This document shows, piece after piece, positions 53,358 to 62,827 of a stretch of 64,000 nucleotides of DNA. The DNA comes from Hirschia sp964352025 (GTDB taxonomy: Bacteria; Pseudomonadota; Alphaproteobacteria; Caulobacterales; Hyphomonadaceae), in the NCBI GenBank assembly GCA_964352025.1, contig CAYGPZ010000002.1, positions 248,001 to 312,000 on the forward strand, in the 5' to 3' direction. Position 1 is the first letter of the stretch. Each line of letters opens with the position of its first letter. A program made the position numbers and the translations under genes. Under the pieces are notes generated by a model, which did no database searches, was not told where the DNA came from, and saw only the letters and a list, made by a program, of their open reading frames with translations.

Positions 53358-53390
53358 TAAGAAAAGGGGCGGCCGGAGGAGGAATAGAAG

Positions 53391-54794
53391 ATGGAGCATC
53401 GCTCAAAACGTGGTCGAGTGCGTCAGCCGATGCTGGTAGCTGCATTATTGTTATTACCATCCTGTGCGATGGATAATTATTCTCAGTCAGAACCAGTCCC
53501 TAGCGTAAGTAAGATCGAAAAGACCACCTTTTTGTCAGACGCAGGATGGTGTTGGTATCAAGACCCTCGCGTTATTATCAATAACGGAAAGCTAATTGTT
53601 GGTGGTATTAGTGGTATTGATGGAGACGTAAAAGTCGGTGTCTATGATCTAGCAACGAATACCTTTGAAGGTCAGATTACGTTACATCCTGAACTTGAAG
53701 TTGATGATCACGATGCACCTGTATTCTATGTGCGTGACGATGGCAGCTTACTGGCAATGTGGGCCAAGCATGGCCGGGAGATTGTACATTATTATGCTAT
53801 TTCCGAACCTAACAATTATTTGAAATGGAGCGAACGCAAGGTCTTTGGGCACCCATTTGATATACCTGCGGGTAATGGGTGGGGCGGCGTGACCTACATG
53901 AATTTATACAATGTAGGAGCTGAAGATAAGCTGTATAACTTCTTCCGAGATGGGCCGACGTATAACCCGAGTTTTATGACTTCCACGGACGGTGGTGAAA
54001 GCTGGAATAAAGAAACAACGCATTTCATTTCTGATGAAGTGGATGGCAGGCATAGACCGTATGCAAGATACACGCAGGTGGATAATAAGACAGTCGGTGT
54101 AACCTTCACAGACGCGCACCCTCGAAACTACGGTAACAGTCTTTATTACGTTGAGTTTGATGGCGATAAATTTGAAAATGTCGATGGCGCCTATGTGCAC
54201 TCTATTGGCCAAGGACCATTAAAGGCGAACACAGCTGACAAAGTCTACAAGGGTACAGAAACAGAAGAAAAACCTGAAGGGTTTGGAAGCGTGCCCGGCG
54301 CTGCTTGGACAGTTGACCTTGAAGTGGATGAAGATAGCCACCCTCATATCGGCTATTCTCTTTACAACAGCAATATGGACAATAGATTTCGTCTTGCATC
54401 ATGGAGTGGCGAAGAGTGGATTGACCGAGAAATCGCTTACGCTGGTTCTCATTTATATGAGAGAGAAGCAAGCTACACCGGGTTGTTTGCGTTAGATCCT
54501 GAAGATCCAACAAATCTAGCCATTTCGACGAATGTTGATCCGAAATCAGGTGGAACACCAGATGATGTCCATGAAATCTATTATGCTCAAGTCGCGGATG
54601 ATGCGTCTACTGAAACTATAGAATGGACTCCCCTCACAATAAATTCGGATGGGACAAATATTCGTCCAACGATTGTATCGGGCGAGGGGTATAAAGTGGC
54701 TTTGTGGATGAATGGACGTTTTACCCACTATGAAGACTTTGACACCAATATTGTAGGCACCATTTTGGAACGTCCTAAAGCCATAAAAGATTAG
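53391..54794 (+). CDS. BNR_4-type beta-propeller lipoprotein, possible polysaccharide-active enzyme
   Basis: 467 residues. The signal peptide ends LLLLPSC (Cys at about 26). The chain is a beta-propeller with the BNR_4 signature GWCWYQDPRV (about 51-60) and repeated Asp-box-like turns (STDGGESWN, about 197-205). Several ulvan lyases belong to this propeller group, so cleavage of an acidic polysaccharide is possible, but catalytic residues cannot be assigned here. GGAGGAGG precedes the start. It is first of four closely spaced genes ending with the DUF1080 protein, which points to glycoside breakdown. Confidence 0.75.
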   Translation: MEHRSKRGRVRQPMLVAALLLLPSCAMDNYSQSEPVPSVSKIEKTTFLSDAGWCWYQDPRVIINNGKLIVGGISGIDGDVKVGVYDLATNTFEGQITLHPELEVDDHDAPVFYVRDDGSLLAMWAKHGREIVHYYAISEPNNYLKWSERKVFGHPFDIPAGNGWGGVTYMNLYNVGAEDKLYNFFRDGPTYNPSFMTSTDGGESWNKETTHFISDEVDGRHRPYARYTQVDNKTVGVTFTDAHPRNYGNSLYYVEFDGDKFENVDGAYVHSIGQGPLKANTADKVYKGTETEEKPEGFGSVPGAAWTVDLEVDEDSHPHIGYSLYNSNMDNRFRLASWSGEEWIDREIAYAGSHLYEREASYTGLFALDPEDPTNLAISTNVDPKSGGTPDDVHEIYYAQVADDASTETIEWTPLTINSDGTNIRPTIVSGEGYKVALWMNGRFTHYEDFDTNIVGTILERPKAIKD

Positions 54795-54803
54795 GAGACT
54801 AAA

Positions 54804-55379
54804 ATGAGTGAACTGAAATTTAGTCGTCGTGTCATGCTGGGTGGATCCATTTTTGTAGTGAGCGCAGCAGCACTGGTAGGATGTAAAGAAGAAGCCACTG
54901 ATGTCGAAATAATAGCTCAAAACGGTCAATTTTTCACTGCGAATGAGCTGACTGTTTTGGCTGATGTCTCCGAGATCATGATCCCAAAGACGGAGACCCC
55001 CGGCGCAATTGATGCGCAGGTGGCATCTGTTGTTGATGCGCTTATGCTGACTTGGGCGAATGAAGGGACGCGGCAAGAATTCAGAGATGAATTAGCAGCG
55101 TATAATACGCGCTCTCAAACAAGCTACGGCAAAGACTATTTAAATCTTTCCAAGGACGAAAGAACCGCGCTTTTGGTTGAGGTTGATAAGGAAGCCTTTT
55201 CCGAAGAACCGTTTGAAGGTGCTGAGGGGTATAGGCGTCTCAAATACATTGTTTTTCGAGCATATTACACCTCTGAATCGGGAAGTGCAGATCATGTACC
55301 TGTTCCTGGCGGATACTATGGAGACCTTACTTTAGCTGAATACAATGAATTGATGGCGGAGCGCTCTTATGGCGGATGA
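54804..55379 (+). CDS. Gluconate 2-dehydrogenase subunit 3-family protein (small subunit of GMC dehydrogenase)
   Basis: 191 residues. A twin-arginine signal (FSRRVMLGG, about 6-14) leads into a hydrophobic core ending LVGC, so it may be a Tat-exported lipoprotein. The mature part (about 40-190) matches the small helical subunit that escorts the flavoprotein of gluconate, glucose and fructose dehydrogenases through Tat. It overlaps the GMC gene by 11 bp and follows the BNR_4 gene by 9 bp. In glucose 3-dehydrogenase this subunit is required for export and activity. Confidence 0.85.
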   Translation: MSELKFSRRVMLGGSIFVVSAAALVGCKEEATDVEIIAQNGQFFTANELTVLADVSEIMIPKTETPGAIDAQVASVVDALMLTWANEGTRQEFRDELAAYNTRSQTSYGKDYLNLSKDERTALLVEVDKEAFSEEPFEGAEGYRRLKYIVFRAYYTSESGSADHVPVPGGYYGDLTLAEYNELMAERSYGG

Positions 55380-57087
55380 TTTTGATGTAATCGTGGTGGG
55401 TTCTGGTATCACAGGTGGCTGGGCCGCAAAGGAATTTACTGAAAAAGGTTTTAAAACTCTCGTTGTGGAGAGAGGCCGTCATTTAGATCATCCGGACCCT
55501 GAATATACGGATATGATTGACCCTTGGGACCTTTATAATCGTGCGTTAATGCCTGAGCTAATGGAGGATGAGGGGCGTTATGGGAATTTGCGAGAGAAAG
55601 CCTACCCATACTGGTCTCATGTTGCGCAATTTTTTGTAGATGAAAAAGAACACCCTTACTCAACACCTGAAGGTCGTCCCTTTATGTGGACCCGTGGTTA
55701 TCAACTCGGTGGACGTTCCATTACTTGGGGGCGCCAAGCATACAGGTGGGGGCCGAAAGACTTTGAAGCAAATGCGAAAGATGGACACGGGATTGCTTGG
55801 CCAATCGGCTATGATGATCTTTCACCATGGTATGATTACGTAGAAAAGTTTGCGGGTGTCTCGGGAAACAAAGATGGCGTTGATGTGCTTCCGGATGGAG
55901 AATTTCTTAAACCGTGGGATATGAGCTGTGCTGAACAGTATGTTGCAGATAATCTGAAGAAAAACCGCCCAGATCGATCATTTGTGATAGGTCGATGCGC
56001 AAATCTTTCAGAAGCTAAAGATGTGCATTTGGACATTGGTCGTGGACCTTGTCAGGCTAGAAACCAGTGTTCGCAGGGCTGCACTTTTGGTGCTTATTTC
56101 TGCTCGTTATCTTCAACATTGCCAGCAGCCCGAAGAACGGGAAATTTGACTGTTGTCACCGATAAGATCGTATCTTCTGTAGAATATGATGAAGAGAGCG
56201 GCCGTGCCGCCGGCGTTAAGACGGTTGATCACAACACGAAACAAGAAAACATCTATAAAGCCAAACTCGTGTTTTTGTGTGCTTCATCTCTTGGTTCTGT
56301 TCAAATCATGCTGAATTCCAAGTCCGAAACCTATTCAACCGGTATTGCTAATTCTAGTGGGGCATTGGGCCATTATATAACTGACCACTTTGGCGGTGCT
56401 TGGGCGAATGGTGTCGTTCCGGGGTTAGAAGACAAGTATTCTTTTGGGCGAAGACCGACAGGGATTTACGTTCCCAACTTTAGGCATGAAAAAGACGAGG
56501 AAGTCGATTTTGTCCGTGGTTATGGTTATCAAGGTTATGGTGCAATACGTCCTCGCGAAACATATGCAGATAAGCGCGCTGGAATAGGTGTTGAAGCGAA
56601 GAATGCAGTAGGAACGCCCAAACCTTGGCGTTTAGGGATGGGCATGTTTGGAGAAATTCTTCCCTACTATGACAATCAGGTAAGTCTGCATGCGACCAAG
56701 ACTGACAAATGGGGCGTGCCGCTTTTACATATTGATGCTCATGGACGCGAGAATGAACGTAAAATGATGGTTCAAGCAGCTAAAGACGCTGAAGAAATGC
56801 TTATGGCGGGGGGCTGTGTTGACGTTAAAAGCGGGCACAATGATCCCGAGGCATTTATTCAGGTCGGAACGCGCACGCATGAAATGGGCGGGGCCTGTAT
56901 GGGGAATAATCCAAACGAAGCAGTACTTAATAGGTGGTGCCAATCACATGACGTGCCAAATTTGTTTGTGACTGATGGCGCATGTATGCCGTCATGTGGA
57001 ACGGTCAATCCATCCATGACTTATATGGCTATGACAGCTAGGGCGGTGGACTATGCAGCTAAACAAATGAAAGCGGGGGCAATATAA
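55369..57087 (+). CDS. GMC-family flavin dehydrogenase, glucose 3-dehydrogenase-like
   Basis: 572 residues. N-terminal FAD-binding motif VVGSGITGGWAAKEF (about 9-23); a Cys-rich region (CQARNQCSQGC, about 227-237), as found in the gluconate/glucose dehydrogenase branch; HEMGGACMG (about 503-511) and the C-terminal VNPSMTYMAMT (about 545-555) with active-site residues. No signal peptide of its own, so it would be co-exported with the preceding Tat subunit. The reaction proposed is oxidation of a sugar at C3 to a 3-keto-glycoside, electrons passing to a cytochrome c such as the one at 48485. Its stop overlaps the next ATG (TAATG). Confidence 0.87.
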   Translation: MADDFDVIVVGSGITGGWAAKEFTEKGFKTLVVERGRHLDHPDPEYTDMIDPWDLYNRALMPELMEDEGRYGNLREKAYPYWSHVAQFFVDEKEHPYSTPEGRPFMWTRGYQLGGRSITWGRQAYRWGPKDFEANAKDGHGIAWPIGYDDLSPWYDYVEKFAGVSGNKDGVDVLPDGEFLKPWDMSCAEQYVADNLKKNRPDRSFVIGRCANLSEAKDVHLDIGRGPCQARNQCSQGCTFGAYFCSLSSTLPAARRTGNLTVVTDKIVSSVEYDEESGRAAGVKTVDHNTKQENIYKAKLVFLCASSLGSVQIMLNSKSETYSTGIANSSGALGHYITDHFGGAWANGVVPGLEDKYSFGRRPTGIYVPNFRHEKDEEVDFVRGYGYQGYGAIRPRETYADKRAGIGVEAKNAVGTPKPWRLGMGMFGEILPYYDNQVSLHATKTDKWGVPLLHIDAHGRENERKMMVQAAKDAEEMLMAGGCVDVKSGHNDPEAFIQVGTRTHEMGGACMGNNPNEAVLNRWCQSHDVPNLFVTDGACMPSCGTVNPSMTYMAMTARAVDYAAKQMKAGAI

Positions 57088-58424
57088 TGTCTACTAAAAT
57101 GATTTCGATCGCTGCTGCGGTCTCGATGATGGCAGCATGTGGTACAGTCCCTGAAACCTCTGCTAAACCTTGGATAACACTATTTGACGGTGAGACATTC
57201 AATGGGTGGAGAGTTGAAAATGGAGATGATCCATTTGAGATAGTCGATGGAGAAATTGTCGGAAAAACAGTGTCTGGCGTTCCTACACGCTACCTAACGA
57301 CCGAAGATTCCTATGGAGATTTCATTTTTGAAGCCGAAATGAACAACTCTGAAGGTGATAATTCAGGTATTCAGTTTCGATCACAAATTGGTACTTCGTT
57401 TTACTCGGGTTTGAATGGGTATCAATTGGAAGTAGACCCTAGTGAAAGGCGTTGGACGGGTGGGATATACACAGAAGGTTTAGCTGTGTGGAAACATCCG
57501 ATGATAGCAAATGATGCTTGTCGAAATGCTTGGGACTATGACGGTTGGAACAAATTGCGCATAGAAACCAGTGGTGATCTTTTGCGGACATTCGTAAATG
57601 ATATTGCGTGTGCCAAAGTGTATGATGAAACCCTGAGTAAAGGTCATTTTGGACTACAAATACACTCGGTTGGCAAAAATCCGGATAGAGCTGGTAAGCC
57701 TACTAAATGGCGTAATATTCGAATTAAAGAAAATCCGCCTCAAAGCGATTATTCTAGCGACAATTCAGAAACGGGATCTGAAAGTTATTTGTGGGATGAG
57801 CTAAGCCCGTACGAAACAGATAATGACTGGACGTTGGTTGATAATTCGACGACCAAAAATGCGATGTGGGCGAAGGCGGATCGGAAAAATTTGATCACAG
57901 AGTCAACTCGCGAAATATCCGTATTGAAATTGGAAAGCAAGCGGGAGACCAATGCAGCTATATCTCTTCCCAATAGTTCCTTTCATGCAATTATTGACTT
58001 TCAATTGGATGAAGGATCTGCCGGAGAGATACTTTATCCTGTAAGTTTTCAGGGCGAAAACGGGCAGGTTGTTTCCTGCATGGCTTCATATCGAATTTTT
58101 GACGATAAAAGCGTAAAAAAACGCGATAAGGGTGACCTAGAATTGATGGGAGCTCTTCGTGGAAAGATTGCTGCTAAAAACCTTGATGAAGAAGGCAGGA
58201 ATAAACGTGTATTTTCAAAAGATGCTTGGAGAAGAGCCGAAATAAGAGTTGTTGATGACGGCGTTGAGCATTGGCTAAATTCTATACGTGTTGTGAAGTA
58301 TAAACCAAACGAGTGCTCTAATTCAAATGCTGGTGATTTTGATAAAGGTCAAAGTCTGGTCTTTAATCTCGAAACAGGCAGCATGAATATTGGAATGATA
58401 AAGTCCAAATCACTTGCCAATTAG
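57087..58424 (+). CDS. Tandem DUF1080 (3-keto-glycoside hydrolase-like) lipoprotein
   Basis: 445 residues. Lipobox MMAAC (Cys at about 18). Residues about 27-215 form a clear DUF1080 jelly-roll domain (WITLFDGETFNGWR; YGDFIFEAEMNNSEGDNSGIQFRS; GWNKLRIETSGDLLRTFVND). Residues about 235-440 look like a second, more divergent copy: GALRGKIAAKN and WRRAEIRVVDDGVEHWLNSIRVVKY line up with family motifs. DUF1080 includes enzymes that cleave 3-keto-disaccharides. Placed directly after the GMC dehydrogenase (one-base overlap), it would split the oxidised glycoside at the outer or inner membrane surface. Which copy is catalytic is not known. Confidence 0.84.
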   Translation: MSTKMISIAAAVSMMAACGTVPETSAKPWITLFDGETFNGWRVENGDDPFEIVDGEIVGKTVSGVPTRYLTTEDSYGDFIFEAEMNNSEGDNSGIQFRSQIGTSFYSGLNGYQLEVDPSERRWTGGIYTEGLAVWKHPMIANDACRNAWDYDGWNKLRIETSGDLLRTFVNDIACAKVYDETLSKGHFGLQIHSVGKNPDRAGKPTKWRNIRIKENPPQSDYSSDNSETGSESYLWDELSPYETDNDWTLVDNSTTKNAMWAKADRKNLITESTREISVLKLESKRETNAAISLPNSSFHAIIDFQLDEGSAGEILYPVSFQGENGQVVSCMASYRIFDDKSVKKRDKGDLELMGALRGKIAAKNLDEEGRNKRVFSKDAWRRAEIRVVDDGVEHWLNSIRVVKYKPNECSNSNAGDFDKGQSLVFNLETGSMNIGMIKSKSLAN

Positions 58425-58476
58425 AAAACATAACTAATCAGTTGAATGATTTGAATTGAAAACTGATCTTTAAAAA

Positions 58477-58518
58477 ACTACCTCCAGCTCCACGATTTAT
58501 TGAAGCGCTGGAGGTAGT
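58477..58518. terminator. Terminator between the DUF1080 gene and hppA
   Basis: ACTACCTCCAGC and GCTGGAGGTAGT form a perfect 12-bp stem with an 18-base loop. On the minus strand a run of six T follows at once, so it ends hppA; it probably also stops the convergent saccharide operon. Confidence 0.85.
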
Positions 58519-58531
58519 GTTTGGTTTGAAA

Positions 58532-60658
58532 TTAGTGACCCAGAACTGCGAGTAGCAATAGGGCTACAATATTTGTGATTTTAATCATCGGATTTACAGC
58601 AGGACCAGCTGTATCCTTGTATGGATCACCAACAGTGTCACCAGTTACTGAAGCTTTATGGGCATCAGAACCTTTTTGATGAACATTACCAGCAGAGTCG
58701 GTAAATCCATCTTCAAAGCTCTTTTTAGCGTTGTCCCAAGCACCACCACCAACTGTCATGGATATAGCCACGAATAGACCAGTCACGATCACACCCATTA
58801 GCATCGCACCTAGCGCGGAGAAACCTTGTGAGGGGCCTGCAATCCAGTAAATGGAAAAGAACACCACAACTGGCGATAGGACAGGCAATAAAGAAGGCAC
58901 AATCATTTCATTGATGGCTGATTTAGTTAGCATATCAACAGCACGACCATAGTCAGGCTTTTCGGTACCCTCCATAATCCCAGGACGTTCTTTAAATTGT
59001 CTGCGAACTTCGACAACGACAGACTGTGCCGCACGTCCAACCGCAGTCATTGCCATTCCAGAAAATAGGAATGGTAGAAGACCACCAAAGATCAATCCAA
59101 CAACAACATACGGGTTAGCAAGAGAGAAATCGACTTCGCCTATACCGTAGAAAAAGGAACCGGGTTCTGCGACTTTTGCGAAATAAGCCAAATCCTGTGT
59201 ATAGGCGGCAAACAACACGAGTGCACCTAAACCAGCAGACCCAATTGCATACCCTTTCGTGATGGCTTTAGTCGTATTTCCGACAGCATCCAGCGCATCG
59301 GTATTCTGACGCACTTCGTCAGGAAGTCCTGCCATTTCAGCGATCCCTCCTGCATTGTCGGTAACTGGCCCAAACGCATCTAAGGCCACGACCATACCCG
59401 CAAGAGCAAGCATCGTTGTAACAGCAACCGCAATACCAAATATGCCGCCAATTATATTGGTAATGATTATACCAGCAATAATTACTAGAGCAGGAAGTGC
59501 AGTGGACTCGAGTGATACTGCTAACCCTTGGATAACGTTGGTACCGTGACCTGAAATAGAGGCTTCAGCAATGGAGTTTACAGGGCGTTTTCCTGTGGCG
59601 GTATAGTATTCAGTGATGACGATAATTAGGCCAGTTATGACCAATCCAACGACACCACACCAGAACAAGTCTGTAGGCGTAAACCCACCAAGGTCTACGT
59701 TCATATCTTTGAAGATAAACTGGATTGCGGGATAAAGTGCAATCAGCGAAAGAATGCCAGTTGATATAATGCCTTTATAGAGGGCCCCCATGATGTTGTT
59801 TGATTTTCCAAGGCGCACAAAGAATGCACCAATGATGGACGTCACAACACAGGTACCACCAATGGCAAGCGGTAGAACCATGCCTGCAAGTCTAGCGGAT
59901 TCAGGCAGCACAATTGCAGCCAATACCATAGTCGCCACTGCGGTCACGACATAGGTTTCGAACAAGTCCGCCGCCATACCAGCACAGTCACCAACATTGT
60001 CACCAACATTGTCTGCAATAGTGGCGGGGTTCCTCGGGTCATCCTCTGGAATTCCGGCTTCAACTTTACCAACCATATCGCCACCAACATCAGCACCTTT
60101 GGTGAAGATACCGCCGCCAAGTCTAGCAAAAATTGATATTAGAGAAGCCCCAAATCCGAGTGCAACGAGGGAGTCGATTACTGTCCGGCTGGTTGGATCA
60201 AATCCTGCTCCAGACGTTAAAAACATAAAATATAGAGTAACACCCAATAAGCCTAAACCGGCAACGAGTAAGCCTGTGACAGCCCCGGATTTAAATGCGA
60301 GGTCTAGGCCTTTGCTGAGGGAAGTTGTCGCTGCTTGAGCAACACGGACATTTGCACGAACAGAGACGTGCATTCCGATAAAACCTGCTGCTCCTGAAAG
60401 AATTGCTCCAATAGCAAAACCTATAGCGGAGTAAATACCTAGTAATATCCATGTACCTATAAATATAACGGCACCAACTATCGCGATGGCAGTATATTGT
60501 CGTTTGAGGTAAGCTTGTGCGCCTTCATGTACCGCATTGGAAATTTCCTGCATGCGTTCATTACCAGGATCGGCCGCCAATAATCGTTTGGTCGTCGCGA
60601 TGCCGTAAATGATCGACAGCCCCCCACTCAGTACAATCAACCAGAGTGCTAATTCCAT
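58532..60658 (-). CDS. hppA: Membrane-bound proton-translocating pyrophosphatase
   Basis: 708 residues, about 16 membrane helices. It couples pyrophosphate hydrolysis to proton export across the inner membrane. The catalytic cytoplasmic loops are visible: FTKGADVGGDMVGKVEAGIPEDDPRNPA (from about 186) and DNVGDNVGDCAGMAADLFE (about 217-235), and near the end DNAKK and GDTVGDPYKDTAGPA. GNTTKAITKG has Lys (about 464) where potassium-dependent enzymes have Ala, which marks the potassium-independent, H+-pumping class. GAGGAGGAAA precedes the ATG. Single-gene unit with its own terminator. Confidence 0.95.
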   Translation of the reverse strand: MELALWLIVLSGGLSIIYGIATTKRLLAADPGNERMQEISNAVHEGAQAYLKRQYTAIAIVGAVIFIGTWILLGIYSAIGFAIGAILSGAAGFIGMHVSVRANVRVAQAATTSLSKGLDLAFKSGAVTGLLVAGLGLLGVTLYFMFLTSGAGFDPTSRTVIDSLVALGFGASLISIFARLGGGIFTKGADVGGDMVGKVEAGIPEDDPRNPATIADNVGDNVGDCAGMAADLFETYVVTAVATMVLAAIVLPESARLAGMVLPLAIGGTCVVTSIIGAFFVRLGKSNNIMGALYKGIISTGILSLIALYPAIQFIFKDMNVDLGGFTPTDLFWCGVVGLVITGLIIVITEYYTATGKRPVNSIAEASISGHGTNVIQGLAVSLESTALPALVIIAGIIITNIIGGIFGIAVAVTTMLALAGMVVALDAFGPVTDNAGGIAEMAGLPDEVRQNTDALDAVGNTTKAITKGYAIGSAGLGALVLFAAYTQDLAYFAKVAEPGSFFYGIGEVDFSLANPYVVVGLIFGGLLPFLFSGMAMTAVGRAAQSVVVEVRRQFKERPGIMEGTEKPDYGRAVDMLTKSAINEMIVPSLLPVLSPVVVFFSIYWIAGPSQGFSALGAMLMGVIVTGLFVAISMTVGGGAWDNAKKSFEDGFTDSAGNVHQKGSDAHKASVTGDTVGDPYKDTAGPAVNPMIKITNIVALLLLAVLGH

Positions 60659-60969
60659 TACATTTCCTCCTCAATATTTTTATATTTTTCGTTATTCGTA
60701 AGCTACTCTACCTCTAAAATTCACACCGCATTCGATGCACGTATTGCTTTGTTCACTTCCGCTTTTTTGCTGAAGTTACGGAATGGTAATCAGGTTTTTT
60801 AGGAAACAGCAATGATTAACGGATAAGAGAATATCCCCGTTAAAAATATTTGGCTTAATTGAAGTGAATGTAAGGTCACTTCGGTAAGTCTGGATTTGTA
60901 AGAGCCAGAAAGTATGTTTGAGAATTCAGGTGGGGTGATTTGGAATTTTTAAGATATCACCTGGATTAT
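60659..60969. other. Intergenic region, mocA / hppA promoter
   Basis: A 311-base gap between two minus-strand genes. It contains the hppA ribosome site (60660s) and a moderately AT-rich stretch (60810-60970) but no strong dyad or gene that I can see. Confidence 0.5.
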
Positions 60970-61560
60970 CTATAAAAGTTTCGCTTTTTCAAAATCTTCA
61001 ACCGTATCGATATCGAACGCAAAAATCGGATTTAACTCAATAGTCCGGACTTTTTCTAACACGTTGATAAAAGATTTCGCTCCTTTATCACCCGATAATT
61101 TTCCGAGTTTTTCGATATGTTTGGCGGAAATTATCGCAGGAGGAATAAGTATATCATTTGTTTGCGTGAACACTGCATCATCACCCATAGAAAGCGAATC
61201 TATCAATTTTTCTACCTGCTTTTTAGGTATGAATGGCATGTCGGCTAAAACAATCAGGATGCCTCGAGTTTGGGATGTTTCTAGGGCCCTAGCGGCAATG
61301 CTCAATGCATAACCCTGACCAGAGCTTGGATTGTCATTTTCAATTATATTCCAACCCAATGAATCCAACAAAGTTTTACGGTCTACTTGAGATTTACCGA
61401 TGACAGCATTTTTTGATGCAAAAGATAAATCTTCTACGCACTCTATTGAGCGCTCCAGAATAGTTTTTTCATTTAATTTGGAAAGCAGTTTGTCTCCATG
61501 TTCAAATCGTGATGAAAGCCCGCTTGCCAACAATACTAGAGAGATGTCAGCAGTCTTCAT
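60970..61560 (-). CDS. mocA: Molybdenum cofactor cytidylyltransferase (MocA/MobA-like)
   Basis: 196 residues. It attaches CMP to molybdopterin-Mo to give the MCD cofactor used by xanthine-dehydrogenase-family enzymes. The nucleotidyltransferase start LVLLASGLSSRF (about 8-19), GDKLLSKL (about 22-29), SSGQGYALSIAA (about 79-90) and LADMPFI (about 105-111) are visible. The family usually reads LAAGxSxRxG; here it is LASGLSSRF, which is close to MocA. Its ATG overlaps the xdhC stop by one base (TAATG). Context with xdhC and the XDH-family subunit favours CTP over GTP use. Confidence 0.82.
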   Translation of the reverse strand: MKTADISLVLLASGLSSRFEHGDKLLSKLNEKTILERSIECVEDLSFASKNAVIGKSQVDRKTLLDSLGWNIIENDNPSSGQGYALSIAARALETSQTRGILIVLADMPFIPKKQVEKLIDSLSMGDDAVFTQTNDILIPPAIISAKHIEKLGKLSGDKGAKSFINVLEKVRTIELNPIFAFDIDTVEDFEKAKLL

Positions 61561-62546
61561 TAATTTGAATTACGCTTTTGAAATGCGTCTATAATTTCAG
61601 CAAAAGTCGAAATTGCGAGCATTGAAGCATCTCTCAATGATGGGATTAAGCCAATTGGCGCGTGTATTTTGGATATATCGTCTGATGAGCATCCGTGATC
61701 GATCAATGCTTTCTTACGCCGCTCATGCGTGTTTTCGCTTCCAACCGCTCCGATATAGAATGCGTTTCCCTCTAGGGCTGCCTTTAGTAATGGGGCCTCC
61801 CATTCTGCATCGTGAAACATCAGGACAAAAGCAGTCCATGGATCATCATGGTGAGTTGGCAGCTTATTCGTCGTTTTTAAGTGGGTTATCTCTTGGGCAC
61901 CAATTGAATTTGCAGCATCTATCGTTTCTATATCAGGTGACCAGAGTATCGTTGGTGTATTTGCTGCATGTGCTATGTTCATCAGCGCTAGAGGATCAGC
62001 ACCTTTGCCGGCAATACGCAGTTTTAGTTTTGGTTGGTATTGGACGTTAAATGAATTGTTATTCCATTTTGGTGGTGTGTCAGGACTAGAAGTTTCTGAA
62101 TCATCAATCAGGACATGGCCCGAGTTTTCAACTTTGACCGTTACAGGAGAACGATTATTCAGTTTTTGCGAGACAGCAAAAATAACTGCTGGTGCTAGAT
62201 TTGGACAAACTGCGATTTCAATCGCTCCGCCACATGGTAATTTAAGGTCATAAAATGGGGAGCCTTCACCATATCTCAGTTTGTGAAACTTGGATTCTTT
62301 AATTGCAGTTTGTGCTTGTCGTTTTACATCGGCATCAATACAGCCGCCTGAGAGATATCCGGCGCTTTCACCGGTTTCGCATACGACCATAACGGCGCCT
62401 CGGGCGCGAACAGCTCCACCGAGAATATCGGTGATGAATACCAAAGCGCATTTATGTCCGCGGGCCATCATTTTCACTGTTTCAGCAAAAACATCAGAGG
62501 GGTGCTCCATTGACGGTGCAAATTGGGTATGTGACGTTTGCAGCAT
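61560..62546 (-). CDS. xdhC: XdhC-family molybdenum cofactor chaperone
   Basis: 328 residues. XdhC proteins bind the molybdenum cofactor, help insert it into xanthine-dehydrogenase-type enzymes and guide its sulfuration. The N-terminal XdhC/CoxI domain shows ALVFITDILGGAVRARGAVM and SGGCIDADVKRQA (about 67-79); the C-terminal Rossmann domain shows YIGAVGSENTHERRKKAL (about 267-284). It forms an operon with mocA and is divergent from the XDH-family subunit at 62828, which it probably serves. Confidence 0.9.
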   Translation of the reverse strand: MLQTSHTQFAPSMEHPSDVFAETVKMMARGHKCALVFITDILGGAVRARGAVMVVCETGESAGYLSGGCIDADVKRQAQTAIKESKFHKLRYGEGSPFYDLKLPCGGAIEIAVCPNLAPAVIFAVSQKLNNRSPVTVKVENSGHVLIDDSETSSPDTPPKWNNNSFNVQYQPKLKLRIAGKGADPLALMNIAHAANTPTILWSPDIETIDAANSIGAQEITHLKTTNKLPTHHDDPWTAFVLMFHDAEWEAPLLKAALEGNAFYIGAVGSENTHERRKKALIDHGCSSDDISKIHAPIGLIPSLRDASMLAISTFAEIIDAFQKRNSN

Positions 62547-62827
62547 GAGTAATAAAAGCGCGTAAGTAACGTTGATGTGATATGCGAATAATGATTTTAA
62601 TCGAAAAATAGTTTGATCAATCGATAAGCTTATCTACAACTGAGAAAACATAAAAACAAATAAAAAGAGCATTCTCTTTATTTCAGGACATGAAAATCGG
62701 TTTTCAAAAAAGGAAAACCTAAATTGTTTTCAAAAACGGGCAAAGCTCGACTTTGAATAGATGTAAAATTAAATCTTGGGGGCGAAGTCCAATATGGGCT
62801 TTGCGATTGTCTTACGAGGAATGATTC

